DNA of 45,648 bases from Polyangiaceae bacterium. Lineage in GTDB: Bacteria > Myxococcota_A > Polyangia > Polyangiales > Polyangiaceae. The notes under the pieces are model-generated. The model was given only the letters and a program-made list of their open reading frames with translations, searched no databases and was not told the origin of the DNA. Position 1 is the first letter of the stretch. Each line of letters opens with the position of its first letter. A program made the position numbers and the translations under genes. Shown here piece after piece: positions 7,405 through 15,944 of this stretch. The stretch spans positions 1 to 45,648 of the forward strand of contig JABFXY010000064.1 of the NCBI GenBank assembly GCA_013361525.1, read 5' to 3'.

Positions 7405-7827
7405 CTATTTGCGGATCACCGGTTCATGCCTGACAGCCAGAGTCAGGTCATCGAGATCTCGGCGCGTTCGGTCGCTGATCTCGGTTTCGACTCGGGCGCC
7501 ACGTACGGACAGATCACCGCGCGAGCACTCGAATCAGGATTGGCCGAGTGTCCGCTCGAGCTCGGGCCTCATCTGAGGATGCAGTTCCTCGATCAGCCGG
7601 AAGGGGCCGCCGGGGCGCCCACGACACACGGCCGAGCGCCTCCGGGTTCAATCACGGTCGCATCGCCCTCGCTCGACGACACCGATGAAACACCGAAGGG
7701 ATTCTATCTGCGCCGTATCGATGGCGCGTTGTGGTTGCGAGGATATTGCTCGTGGCAAGGCCACATCTGGAGTCCAGAGGACGTCTTCGTCTTCGCTCGG
7801 GGCCTTACTGGCCAGACGACGACATGA
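7336..7827 (+). CDS. Hypothetical protein with GFYLRRIDG-type C-terminal domain
   Basis: 163 residues from a GTG (VDRLALLQALGDHNVQLNPA); the frame is open to 7264 but the repeat comparison supports this start. The middle reads SVADLGFDSGATYGQITARA then ECPLELGPHLRMQFLDQPEG, and the C-terminus reads PKGFYLRRIDGALWLRGY with WSPEDVFVFAR. Proteins of this build are found as single small genes in many bacteria, sometimes loosely called helicases, but no helicase motif is present here. It may be a cargo- or partner-binding protein. The stop overlaps an ATG of the next gene (ATGA), so the two are likely co-translated. Its 5' end is duplicated upstream at 5662. Confidence 0.7.
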   Translation: MDRLALLQALGDHNVQLNPAARALFADHRFMPDSQSQVIEISARSVADLGFDSGATYGQITARALESGLAECPLELGPHLRMQFLDQPEGAAGAPTTHGRAPPGSITVASPSLDDTDETPKGFYLRRIDGALWLRGYCSWQGHIWSPEDVFVFARGLTGQTTT

Positions 7828-8213
7828 CGGCTCAACGGGTCTCTCGAATGGCTCCTTCTGCGGTGCCAGGACAGCTGACGAATCCACTGGTTGCTCACAT
7901 CAGCCCGGCGAGCAAGCTCGACCGCGTCGCAAACACCGGCCAAGCTGGTGGTACCGTGTCCTCCTGGCTAAGATCGCTCGTCCGTCTTACGCGTCCTCGG
8001 TGCCGCCAGTGTCCTCAAGGCAGGATGCTCAGCGTCAGCTGGATTCGCGCCACATGCGAGGACGCTCAAGGACGGCTATACCCGGATTCGTGGCAGTACA
8101 TGCGTTGTGACCGCTGCCTATCGCGCGAGAAGTGGTTTATCGATGGAACCGTCACTATCCCCAGCGAAGCGGAGTGGCGGCAGTATTGCGCTGACGATGA
8201 GCGCCCCACTTAA
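7824..8213 (+). CDS. CxxC-pair hypothetical protein
   Basis: 129 residues from the ATG overlapping the previous stop. The C-terminal half carries CRQC and, about 35 residues later, CDRC, a spacing that could form a zinc ribbon; between them lies a segment ending in YPDSWQYM. The N-terminal 45 residues are low in structure, so a GTG near 7956 (VSSWLRSLVRLTRPRC) is a possible alternative start. Function unknown; the small size and setting suggest it belongs to the same accessory set as its neighbours. Confidence 0.5.
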   Translation: MTAQRVSRMAPSAVPGQLTNPLVAHISPASKLDRVANTGQAGGTVSSWLRSLVRLTRPRCRQCPQGRMLSVSWIRATCEDAQGRLYPDSWQYMRCDRCLSREKWFIDGTVTIPSEAEWRQYCADDERPT

Positions 8214-8234
8214 GCGGCGCCTGTTTGTCCTCAC

Positions 8235-8585
8235 ATGACTCGTAAACCACGATTCCCGGGATATGCCAAATGCCTTGCGCTGATGCGTAAGCATGACCCG
8301 CAACTGCAGGAAGACGGCTTTCACTGGCTCGTGCCACACGTCGCTGAATACGTTCCGGAGCTCATGCGCGACTTTCGGGCAGAGGCCGACCACGGCTTGC
8401 GCTGCTGGCTGCTCGACCTGATCGGCAGGGCCAAAGACGCTCGCGCCCTGCCGCTCCTAGAGGAACAGTTGTCCTCCCCTGACGACGCGCTTCGCAGCTG
8501 GGCGATGCTTGGTCTGCAGCAGCTCAACACTCACGATTCCAGAAAGGCGCTCTTCGACGCGGGCCTGGGCAGTCGCAAGAGATGA
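8235..8585 (+). CDS. Small HEAT-repeat-like protein
   Basis: 116 residues, all helical. EADHGLRCWLLDLIGRAKDA, RALPLLEEQLSSPDDALRSW and AMLGLQQLNTHDSRKAL follow the helix-turn-helix pattern of HEAT/PBS-lyase repeats (A/S-x-L..L..D.d..vR..a..aL). Such short helical repeat proteins act as protein-binding modules and often occur as immunity proteins. No secretion signal. It is the last of the run of small genes from 4852. Confidence 0.6.
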   Translation: MTRKPRFPGYAKCLALMRKHDPQLQEDGFHWLVPHVAEYVPELMRDFRAEADHGLRCWLLDLIGRAKDARALPLLEEQLSSPDDALRSWAMLGLQQLNTHDSRKALFDAGLGSRKR

Positions 8586-8777
8586 GGCGTTGCTGACGTC
8601 AAAACAAGGCACCGTCGCGGACCGCGTTACGCTGCGTGCGCTGGCTTCCGTCGTCGACAAGCAGATTCAGCAACATCGTACGCCGGGCACGCCGGCGATG
8701 TCTGCGAGTACGCGGCATTGACGTGGCCCGCCGATCCGGATCTGGTACGTTGCACGGACAACAAATGGGGGAGCACC

Positions 8778-9446
8778 ATGCGAGATCTCGTCGCACTATT
8801 GATTGTATGCCCAGTCTTCGGCTCCTGCGCCTCGGCCTCGCAGACACAGGTCACGGAATTGGAGGCGCGCATCGCACGGCTGGAGGCGTCGGTATCAGCC
8901 CTTCAGAGCCGCGACTCGGTTGCGCCTTCGCCCGGCCCGATCGCTGCCGTCGCCCCCAGTGACCCGCCTCCCGTCCCGGCTGCACAACGCACCTCGTCTC
9001 TTTATCCGGGTGAACAAACCATTTCGGATTGGTTGATGACCGGGGTCGGCGCGCCCGATTTCACGCTGGCGTCCGACGCGGAGGCCGTTCGCATTGAACC
9101 AAAGGCGGCGCCGACGCAGAGGTTCGTCGCCCTGGTCCGAACGGTGCCCGCCGACGGTCTCGTTGGAAAAGAGATCACCGCCACGTTCCTCGTCCGCGCG
9201 GACGGCCTGGAGAAGCCTGGGATGTGCATCCTCAAGGTGCAGGCAGAGCCGGCGCTCGCGTATCAAGGATTCCTCGCTGGGGATTTCAAGGAGATTGCTG
9301 CATCTACAAAGGGATTCGTCCCGTGCACGGTGTCCACCAAGGTTCCCGACGGCGCGCGTTGGATATTGTTCGGCGCGACTTATCGAGGAAATGGGAAGAT
9401 CTGGGTCAAGTCGCCGGCGTTGAATCCCGGTGCACCCAAGGGCTAG
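8778..9446 (+). CDS. Lipoprotein with N-terminal coiled coil
   Basis: 222 residues. The start ATG follows GGGGGAG at proper distance. A short signal peptide ends in a lipobox-like FGSC (Cys at about residue 15), followed by a heptad segment (TELEARIARLEASVSALQSR), a Pro/Ala-rich linker, and a beta-rich C-terminal domain with two Cys. The C-terminal part (GLVGKEITATFLVRADG ... WILFGATYRGNGKIWV) resembles a carbohydrate-binding-like beta sandwich, but I cannot name it. Expected to be anchored in the outer membrane facing the periplasm. The 190 bases before it hold no clear gene. Confidence 0.72.
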   Translation: MRDLVALLIVCPVFGSCASASQTQVTELEARIARLEASVSALQSRDSVAPSPGPIAAVAPSDPPPVPAAQRTSSLYPGEQTISDWLMTGVGAPDFTLASDAEAVRIEPKAAPTQRFVALVRTVPADGLVGKEITATFLVRADGLEKPGMCILKVQAEPALAYQGFLAGDFKEIAASTKGFVPCTVSTKVPDGARWILFGATYRGNGKIWVKSPALNPGAPKG

Positions 9447-9495
9447 ACGGAGCTCGTTGGGGGTTGGCGGAAGTGGTAGGAGCGTTGGCGACCCG

Positions 9496-10290
9496 ATGAC
9501 GCCCTGGTCCCGCGCAACATCCGAAACGAACACCGTTCGCATCCATTACCTCCGCACCGGCGGCCCCAAGCCCCCGGTGGTCCTTCTGCACGGACTGATG
9601 GGCAGCGGCGCCTGTTGGACGCCGCTCGCCCGCGCGCTGGAGGCGGACTTCGACGTCGTCATGCCCGACGCACGCGGGCACGGCGACTCGAGCTCTCCGG
9701 ACCACGGATACCGCTACGACGATCACGCGGGCGACGTGGAGGGCCTGGTTCGCGGCCTCGAGCTCTCTCGCCCCGTCCTCGTGGGCCACTCGATGGGTGG
9801 CATGACTGCCGCGTTGGTTGCGAGTCGAGACGCGGGGGACGTACGCGGCCTCGTCCTCGTCGACCCGACGTTCCTGAGCCCCGAACGCCAACGCGGGGTG
9901 CAGGAGAGCGACGTCGCGGGTCAGCACCTCCGCGTGCTCGGGCTTTCACAGTCCGACCTCGTCGCGCAGGCCCGAGCTCGGAATCCGCATCGCTCGCTCG
10001 AGATCATCGAGCTCCAAGCCGACGCGAGACTGAAGACGCGCATGGCCGCCTTCGACGTGCTCAGGCCTCCAAACCCCGACTACCGCGACGTCGTCCGAGC
10101 GATCCGCGTACCGACCTTGCTCGTGATCGGCGACGACCCAGTGGTCACGCTCGCGATGGCGACGGAGCTTTGCAGCCTGAACCCACTCGTGCGCATCGAA
10201 CAGGTTGAGCGGGCCGGCCACGGTCTACCGTTCGAGCAGCCCGAGCGCCTCGGCGAGGTGGTCCTCTCGTTTTTGCGTTCGCTTGCGTAG
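9496..10290 (+). CDS. Alpha/beta-fold hydrolase
   Basis: 264 residues. Motifs of the family in order: PPVVLLHGLMGSGACW (HG oxyanion turn), DARGHGDSS, GHSMGG with the nucleophile Ser at residue 99, a VIGDDP segment holding the probable acid, and AGHGLPF with the catalytic His near the C-terminus. A cytoplasmic esterase, C-C hydrolase or lactonase is likely; substrate unknown. The ATG is preceded by AGGAG a little far away; a TTG at 9485 is an alternative. Confidence 0.87.
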   Translation: MTPWSRATSETNTVRIHYLRTGGPKPPVVLLHGLMGSGACWTPLARALEADFDVVMPDARGHGDSSSPDHGYRYDDHAGDVEGLVRGLELSRPVLVGHSMGGMTAALVASRDAGDVRGLVLVDPTFLSPERQRGVQESDVAGQHLRVLGLSQSDLVAQARARNPHRSLEIIELQADARLKTRMAAFDVLRPPNPDYRDVVRAIRVPTLLVIGDDPVVTLAMATELCSLNPLVRIEQVERAGHGLPFEQPERLGEVVLSFLRSLA

Positions 10291-10300
10291 ACTCGTGCGT

Positions 10301-10960
10301 ATGCGCAGCCTCTACGCATTAGCGCTTCTGTCGCTCGCAGTTTCCGGTGGTGCAGCGTGCGATCGCGCGAAGGCCTCGCTTGGGACTGCGGCCGCGGCGC
10401 CCGCGGAGGGCTCGTCGACCTCGCTCACAGAGTCCACACCGCCGACGGCGCGCGCGGCGCTCGAGCCGCGCGATGACCTGCCGGGTCTGCCGAACTTCGC
10501 GAAGGTTTCGGACGTGCTCTACCGAGGTGCTCAACCCACCGCGGAAGGTTTTCGCACGCTGAAGAACATGGGCGTGAAAACGGTCGTGAGCCTGCGCATG
10601 CTCCATTCGGACCGCAAAATGCTCGAGGGCACCGGGCTGCAGTATCGCCGAATCAGCGCCAAGGCCTGGCACCCGGAGGACGAGGACGTGGCGAGGGTGC
10701 TCAAGATCGTCGAAGACCCCAAAAACCAACCAGTGTTCGTGCACTGCGAGCACGGTGCCGATCGAACCGGGACCGTGGTCGCCGCTTATCGAATGGTGGA
10801 GCAGGGCTGGACCAACGAAGAGGCCGCGGCGGAGCTACAGGCGTTCGGCTACCACCCGATTTGGGCGGAGATCCTGACGTACCTCTCGCGCTTCGAACGC
10901 AAAGCGATGCAACAGACGGTCGCCAATACACCGGCGCCGTCGCTCGACCTCATCGAGTGA
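10301..10960 (+). CDS. Exported dual-specificity/tyrosine phosphatase lipoprotein
   Basis: 219 residues. A signal peptide (LYALALLSLAVSGGAAC) ends in the lipobox Cys, then an Ala/Ser/Thr linker of about 35 residues, then a phosphatase domain. LPGLPNFAKVSDVLYRGAQP is typical of atypical dual-specificity phosphatases; the P-loop HCEHGADRTG has Cys149 and Arg155, and the general acid is probably an Asp or Glu in the HPEDEDVARV segment. The site is intact, so activity is expected, but outside the cytoplasm: the product would be a periplasm-facing outer-membrane lipoprotein. Phosphoprotein, inositol phosphate or phospholipid could be the substrate. Ten bases separate it from the hydrolase gene, so they are probably co-transcribed. 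Confidence 0.85.
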   Translation: MRSLYALALLSLAVSGGAACDRAKASLGTAAAAPAEGSSTSLTESTPPTARAALEPRDDLPGLPNFAKVSDVLYRGAQPTAEGFRTLKNMGVKTVVSLRMLHSDRKMLEGTGLQYRRISAKAWHPEDEDVARVLKIVEDPKNQPVFVHCEHGADRTGTVVAAYRMVEQGWTNEEAAAELQAFGYHPIWAEILTYLSRFERKAMQQTVANTPAPSLDLIE

Positions 10961-11200
10961 AGCTTTACACCTTTCAGCGCGTGGCAGGCTCCGGCCTCAT
11001 AGGCACGATCGCCGCGCCGGGGCAGATTCATGTTCCAGCGCCGCCACAGCGTGCCTGTTCCAGCAGGTGCACGGCAGCCACGACGAAGCTCGTGGCGGCG
11101 TCAAGTGATGCGCCGTCGCCGAGCGACGTAGGCCGGCGCGACTCGAGGGCATGCCGATTGCCCGCGCCGGGTGGTCGCATCTGTGGCCAAGGGAGGCGTC

Positions 11201-12034
11201 ATGCTGCAGCGCTCGGTAGCAGGAGTCGGCCGGATCTACGTCGGGGCCATCCTCTTTGCGTTTGTCGGCGTGCTCGCACTACAGGCTTGCGGGGACGACG
11301 ATGACGACGGCGATTGCGAATGCCCGGGTGCGGGGGGCACCGCGACCACCACGACGGGCACGGGCGGCAGCACCAACGGGGAGACAGTCCCGCTCAAAGA
11401 AGCGAAGCTGAACATCGAGCACAACGCGACGGACCTCGATACTGGGTTTCAAGGATTCATCGATAGCGAGGGCTGGCAGCGATTGGACGTTACCGGTCCC
11501 GACGGCACGGTGCTCACCTTGGAGGGTAAAGGTGAGCTGGGCGCGCTCGGGCTCACGGAGCTGTTCTTCGAGTCCGTCGAGCCGGAGAACGCGGAAGTGC
11601 CGATCGAAGAGATCCTCGCGACGCTCCCGGAGGGGAACTACACGATCAAAGGGCCGACGCCCGACGGCGGGGTCACCGAAGGGACCGCTCTGTTGACGCA
11701 CGACATCCCGGCCGGGCCGGTCCTCATGTCGCCTGCGGAGGGCGAGACGGTCCCGCGCGAGGGCCTCGTGATGACCTGGGAGCCGGTCACCGAGACGATC
11801 ACCGGCGAGCCCATCGACATCATTGCCTATCAGCTAATCGTCGAGCGAGACGAGGAACCGCACCCGCATGCGCTCTCGAAACACGTGATGAGCGTGCACG
11901 TCGGACCGATGACCACGAGCGTATCGGTTCCGCGTGAATTCCTCGAGGAGCAGACGAATTATGCGTGGGAGGTTCTGGCGATCGAGGAAAGCGGCAATCA
12001 GACCCTCTCCTCCGGTACGTTCTCGACCGAGTGA
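11201..12034 (+). CDS. Lipoprotein with fibronectin-like domain
   Basis: 277 residues; the ATG follows AGGGAGG. The signal peptide contains FAFVGVLALQAC (lipobox LQAC), followed by an acidic run of Asp, a Cys pair (CEC) and a Thr/Gly linker. The rest looks beta-rich: residues from about 70 to 165 may form one domain, and GPVLMSPAEGETVPREGL to the end, with a Tyr-Trp pair in TNYAWEVLAIEE, looks like a fibronectin type III domain. Outer-membrane surface or periplasmic location is expected. The 240-base gap upstream holds nothing I can assign. Confidence 0.75.
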   Translation: MLQRSVAGVGRIYVGAILFAFVGVLALQACGDDDDDGDCECPGAGGTATTTTGTGGSTNGETVPLKEAKLNIEHNATDLDTGFQGFIDSEGWQRLDVTGPDGTVLTLEGKGELGALGLTELFFESVEPENAEVPIEEILATLPEGNYTIKGPTPDGGVTEGTALLTHDIPAGPVLMSPAEGETVPREGLVMTWEPVTETITGEPIDIIAYQLIVERDEEPHPHALSKHVMSVHVGPMTTSVSVPREFLEEQTNYAWEVLAIEESGNQTLSSGTFSTE

Positions 12035-12103
12035 GTCCAGCTAGGCATGGAGGCACTCGCAGGCTACCGTCTCTCCCGACCCTCGTCGCGGAGGACTTGG
12101 CCC

Positions 12104-12562
12104 ATGGGAAGCTGGACGATTGACGTGACGACCGAGCCTGGCGTGCTCCGGCTCAAGCTCGTCGGCAGGTTCGCGGTCCAAGAGATGACGAGGTTCGTCG
12201 ACGAACACAATCGCTGCATCGATGGCTTCGGGGTGCGCGACTACCTCGTTTGGGCCGACCTGACCGAGCTCGCTACGCTGAGTCCCGAGTGCTCCAAGCT
12301 CGTCGAGGACGCCAAGCGGTACAGCCACGCCCGTCCGAATTTTCGTGGAAGCGCCGTTCTCATCGCGACACCGACGATCGCCCTGCAGCAGCGCCGCACG
12401 TCGACCGAGGCAGGCGTCTCCGAGACCGAGCTCGTGTCGTCCGATCCAGCGGAGCTGCGCGAGCACCTGCGACGCGTCTGCCCCAGCGTTTACCCGCCAG
12501 GCGCATCATCGCGCGACCTTGGGACGTCGGCGCGCCGGCCTTCGAAGCCCGAGGCTCGTTAG
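12104..12562 (+). CDS. STAS/SpoIIAA-like domain protein
   Basis: 152 residues; ATG with GGAGG nine bases upstream. The single domain starts WTIDVTTEPGVLRLKLVGRF then ELATLSPECSKLVEDAKRYS, the beta-strand plus amphipathic-helix pattern of the SpoIIAA-like/STAS fold used in regulatory complexes. A conserved phosphorylatable Ser is not obvious. The last 25 residues are disordered and basic. No partner kinase lies beside it. Confidence 0.55.
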   Translation: MGSWTIDVTTEPGVLRLKLVGRFAVQEMTRFVDEHNRCIDGFGVRDYLVWADLTELATLSPECSKLVEDAKRYSHARPNFRGSAVLIATPTIALQQRRTSTEAGVSETELVSSDPAELREHLRRVCPSVYPPGASSRDLGTSARRPSKPEAR

Positions 12563-12581
12563 CGCGCGCAAGACTTGCGCT

Positions 12582-12609
12582 CGACCTGCAGCGCGTGCGC
12601 TGTAGGTCG
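12582..12609 (+). terminator. Strong hairpin, possible terminator after the STAS-like gene
   Basis: A 12-base stem (CGACCT, G:T, CAGCG and their complements) with a CGTG loop. The next ~25 bases include TTTGGC and a TTTTT run, but not directly after the stem. It could end transcription from 12104 before the flavodoxin gene at 12682, or act in RNA stability. Confidence 0.45.
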
Positions 12610-12681
12610 CCCAGGCTACTTCGATCGTTTGGCTTTTTCAGCCGATCGAGCGAGGCCCGACCGTTGCAACTCGCCCCGGGC

Positions 12682-13302
12682 ATGAAGCGAATCCTCGTTG
12701 CGTACGCGACGCGCGAAGGCCACACGGAGGCCATCGCCGACCATCTCGCGGAGCGCCTTTCGACCCAAGGCCACATCGTTACGCTGATGAACGTCGCGAA
12801 CCTAGATCCCTTCGAGGACGGTCCGAATCGCTTCGATTGCGCGATCTTCGCTGCCTCCGTGCACCTCGGGCGCCACGAGCCGGAGATGATCTCGTTCGTT
12901 CGTGCCCATCTGCGCGAGCTCGCCGAGACGCCGACGGGGTTTCTGTCCGTGAGCTTGGCGGAGACGACGGTGGAGGACCCGGCCGCCCCCGAAGACAAAC
13001 GGGAAAAGGCGAAACACGACGTCGCGCTCGCCATTCAGCATTTCATCGAGGACACGGGCTGGCTGCCGAGCCGCACGAAACCCATCGCCGGCGCGCTCGC
13101 CTATACGAAATACGGCTTCATCGTCCGCTTCGCGCTGAAGATGATTGCTCGATCCGCGGGCGTGTCGACCGACACGAGCTGCGATCACGTTTATACGAAT
13201 TGGCGCGTGCTCGATGCATTCGTCGATGACGTCGTCGCGACGGCGCACGGCGGTCATTATCACGCGCCTAGCCAGCCGCCCGCAGCGAGGGCCGTGTCGT
13301 GA
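12682..13302 (+). CDS. hemG: HemG-type protoporphyrinogen oxidase (menaquinone-dependent)
   Basis: 206 residues. A flavodoxin start (RILVAYATREGHTEAIADHL) binds FMN. Then come VIFAAS-type strand residues (CAIFAASVHLG), the long HemG-specific loop, and the C-terminal IAGALAYTKYG, ALKMIARSAG and TDTSCDHVYTNW, close to the same elements in E. coli HemG (IAGAL.Y..Y, MI..MSGG.TDT, VVYTDW). HemG oxidises protoporphyrinogen IX to protoporphyrin IX and passes electrons to quinone at the inner membrane, so heme can be made without oxygen. No other heme gene is nearby. The stop overlaps the next start (GTGA). Confidence 0.78.
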   Translation: MKRILVAYATREGHTEAIADHLAERLSTQGHIVTLMNVANLDPFEDGPNRFDCAIFAASVHLGRHEPEMISFVRAHLRELAETPTGFLSVSLAETTVEDPAAPEDKREKAKHDVALAIQHFIEDTGWLPSRTKPIAGALAYTKYGFIVRFALKMIARSAGVSTDTSCDHVYTNWRVLDAFVDDVVATAHGGHYHAPSQPPAARAVS

Positions 13303-13784
13303 GCGACGATCGGCGTGCACCGCGGCCCAGCCATCCGGACGCGTTCGAAACACGAATTCACGTATTGCCGGCCATCGCGCTCGCGATGCACGACGCTCTC
13401 TGCGAGACCGCCGATGCGCCGATCGATCGGGTGCGAGCGATGATGCTCGAGCACGGCGCCGGCGCGCTCGTCGTCGTCGATGGCAGGGGGCGTCCGCTCG
13501 GCATGATAAGCCCGCTCGATCTCGTGACCCACCCTGGGGCGACGACGGCGTGCGAGGTGATGACCTCACCCGCGGTGAGCGTCCACGAGATGACGTCGAT
13601 CACGCGAGCGGCTGCAGTGATGGCGTACGAAGGGATCGACCATTTGCCCGTCGTCGACGATGGAGGCTCGCTCGTCGCGATCTTGTCGTCGGCCGACATC
13701 ATGCGGCATCTCGGGCAAGAACAAGGCTTCCTCGTCCCCCGTGAGAGCCGCCGGCGCCGCCATATCAGGGGAATCGCCGCGTAG
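13299..13784 (+). CDS. CBS-domain pair protein
   Basis: 161 residues with two CBS domains in tandem: first around IDRVRAMMLEHGAGALVVVD to PLGMISPLDLV, second around VMTSPAVSV to HLPVVDDGGSLVAILSSADI. There is no fused catalytic domain. Such pairs bind adenosyl ligands (AMP, ATP, S-adenosylmethionine) and adjust partner activity. It overlaps hemG by four bases, so the partner could be HemG or its respiratory setting. A basic C-terminal tail (RRRRHIRG) is unusual and may contact nucleic acid or membrane. Confidence 0.85.
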   Translation: MSDDRRAPRPSHPDAFETRIHVLPAIALAMHDALCETADAPIDRVRAMMLEHGAGALVVVDGRGRPLGMISPLDLVTHPGATTACEVMTSPAVSVHEMTSITRAAAVMAYEGIDHLPVVDDGGSLVAILSSADIMRHLGQEQGFLVPRESRRRRHIRGIAA

Positions 13785-13866
13785 CTGCCACCCGCAGGTA
13801 CGAGCGCTCGATGATCGAGCGGCGCCGCGCGGGGCGTCGTGGCACGCCGCGCGCATCGCCCTCGAT

Positions 13867-15291
13867 ATGGGCGCTGATTCGAATGGCCTGTCGATGGTGG
13901 CTCCCGCCGTGGGGCTCCTCACGGATCTCTACGAGCTGACGATGGCCTCGAGCTATTTGCAGCTCGGCGCGAACGATACGGCCGTCTTTAGTCTCTTTGC
14001 ACGAAAACTACCGGCCAATCGTCGGATGTTGATCGCGTGTGGGATCGAAGAGGCATTGCGCCGGCTCGAGGCATTTCGCTTCGATACCGACGCTATCGAG
14101 TATTTGCGCTCGACCGATCGCTTTCGTCCGGCTGACCTCGACTACTTCGCGCGCGTTCGGTTCACCGGCGACGTGTGGGCCGTACCGGAGGGCGCCGTCG
14201 TCTTCGAGAACGAGCCGATCCTGGAGGTTCGTGCGCCGATGATCGAGGCGCAGCTCGTCGAGACGCTGCTCCTCAATGCCGTTCATTACGCGACCGCGGT
14301 CGCCTCGAAAGGTGCTCGCTGCGTCGCCGCCTCGAATGGTCGGCCGGTCGTGGAGTTCGGTTTGCGGCGAACGCCCGGTCTCGAGGCCGGCCTCATCGCG
14401 GCGCGAGCGACGTATCTGGTGGGGTTCGAGTCCACCAGCAACGTGCTCGCCGGGTACGTCTATGAGCTACCCGTGAGCGGGACGGTGGCGCACTCGTTCA
14501 TCGAGGCTTTCGATACCGAGGCGGACGCGTTTCGAGCGGTCGGCCAAACGACGCGCGGGCGCGTCACGCTGCTGGTCGACACGTACGACACGTTGCACGG
14601 TGTTCGAAGCGCGATTGCGTCGATGCGAGACCTGCGCGCGTCGGGTCGGCGGGTGTCCGCCATTCGATTGGACAGCGGCGACCTCGACGCTCTGAGCCGT
14701 GCGTCGCGAGCGCTGCTCGATGCCGCCGGCTTCGGCGACGTTCGGATCTACGCGAGCGGCGGGCTCGACGAGATGGCTATCGATCGACTCGTGAGCGCAA
14801 AGGCTCCGATCGACGCGTACGGGGTCGGGACACGCCTCGCGATGGCCTCGGACGCACCGGTGCTCGACATGGCGTACAAGATCGTCGAGTACGCAGGACA
14901 GCCCTGTCTCAAGCTCAGCGACGGCAAGTCGACGCTCGCCTTCCCCAAACAAGTTTGGCGGCGTTTGGGTGAAGACGGCCAGTACGCCGAGGACATCCTC
15001 GGGCTACGTGGCGAGCCGCCACCCACCGGCGCGTTCCACCCGCTGCTCGAACGCGTCGTTCTCAGGGGCGAGCGCTGCGCGCCGGTGCTCTCGCTCGCCG
15101 AGCAGAGAGCGCAACACGCCGCGGAGATTGCGCGCTTTCAGCACTACCGATCCATCGAAGGCAGAGACAAGTACCCAGTCGGCATCTCCGATGCGCTCAT
15201 GACGGCGCACCGCCGGGCGGTCGCGTCGGTTCGGCGACGCGAGGGCCTCCTCCGCAATGGGATTCGGCTCGAGCACAGTCCTCCCGGGTGA
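13867..15291 (+). CDS. pncB: Nicotinate phosphoribosyltransferase
   Basis: 474 residues. Begins with GLLTDLYELTMASSYL, the usual N-terminus of the family. The GTVAHSF segment carries the His that is phosphorylated in the ATP-driven cycle, and the barrel strands include AIRLDSGDL and DAYGVGTRLA, which bind nicotinate and phosphoribosyl pyrophosphate. It converts nicotinate, PRPP and ATP into nicotinate mononucleotide in the Preiss-Handler route of NAD salvage. The start is the ATG at 13867; a second ATG nine codons later would serve as well. It is 82 bases downstream of the CBS gene and probably in the same transcript. Confidence 0.92.
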   Translation: MGADSNGLSMVAPAVGLLTDLYELTMASSYLQLGANDTAVFSLFARKLPANRRMLIACGIEEALRRLEAFRFDTDAIEYLRSTDRFRPADLDYFARVRFTGDVWAVPEGAVVFENEPILEVRAPMIEAQLVETLLLNAVHYATAVASKGARCVAASNGRPVVEFGLRRTPGLEAGLIAARATYLVGFESTSNVLAGYVYELPVSGTVAHSFIEAFDTEADAFRAVGQTTRGRVTLLVDTYDTLHGVRSAIASMRDLRASGRRVSAIRLDSGDLDALSRASRALLDAAGFGDVRIYASGGLDEMAIDRLVSAKAPIDAYGVGTRLAMASDAPVLDMAYKIVEYAGQPCLKLSDGKSTLAFPKQVWRRLGEDGQYAEDILGLRGEPPPTGAFHPLLERVVLRGERCAPVLSLAEQRAQHAAEIARFQHYRSIEGRDKYPVGISDALMTAHRRAVASVRRREGLLRNGIRLEHSPPG

Positions 15292-15298
15292 CGAGAAG

Positions 15299-15934
15299 TC
15301 AGCTCCAGAAGCGCGACAGCGAGCCGAGCGCCCGTGACACGCGAGCCGGCTCGAACACCCAGGTCAGCAAACAGCCATAGAGCGCGCCGCTGAAATGCGC
15401 GTCGTGGTTGACGCCGTCGTTTGCCCTGTACGAATGCCAGATGCTGTATGCGAGATAGCCGAGCGCATAAAAGAGCGCCGGTATCTTGAACGGCAGGAAC
15501 ATCAAATAGAGCTTCATCTCCGGGTGAAGCAGGATCGCGCTGAACATGACCGCGGCGACCGCACCGGATGCGCCGACGGACGCGTAACGCCGATTGTCCA
15601 TGTGCCGCAGTGTGGTCGGGATGAACGCGACGACGACGGCGCTCGCATAGAGGAGAAGGAACCGCGCGTCGCCGATGACCTTCACGACCTCGTCCGCGAA
15701 GAACCACAACGTCAGCATGTTGAAGAACAGGTGGCTCGCGTCGACGTGGACCCAGCCTGCGGTCAGCAGGCGGTGAACCTCACCTTTGCGGACGCGGCTC
15801 GGGCTCAACAGGAGCGCGGAGCGGACGCCGTCGGAAGCGAAGGCGAGCACGCTGACGACGACCACGCTGGCGATGACGAGGAGGGACGTGCTCGTGAGGA
15901 GGGTCTGGAGAGGCTGGCCGCGCACGGCCACCAT
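15299..15934 (-). CDS. Rhomboid family intramembrane serine protease
   Basis: 211 residues with six likely membrane helices. GWVHVDASHLFFNMLTLWFF is the conserved HxxxN helix, GASGAV holds the nucleophile Ser, and HFSGALYG after a His forms the other half of the catalytic dyad. This is a complete active-site set for a GlpG-like protease that cuts substrates inside the inner membrane. The gene is convergent to pncB with seven bases between the stops and is 10 bases downstream of the sensor kinase gene on the same strand, so they may be co-transcribed. Confidence 0.87.
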   Translation of the reverse strand: MVAVRGQPLQTLLTSTSLLVIASVVVVSVLAFASDGVRSALLLSPSRVRKGEVHRLLTAGWVHVDASHLFFNMLTLWFFADEVVKVIGDARFLLLYASAVVVAFIPTTLRHMDNRRYASVGASGAVAAVMFSAILLHPEMKLYLMFLPFKIPALFYALGYLAYSIWHSYRANDGVNHDAHFSGALYGCLLTWVFEPARVSRALGSLSRFWS

Positions 15935-15944
15935 CGTAGCCCCG

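Noticed and set aside
12250..12681. N-terminal extension of the HemG frame by 144 codons
   Set aside because: Overlaps the STAS-like gene and a hairpin; the flavodoxin fold starts exactly at the ATG at 12682.
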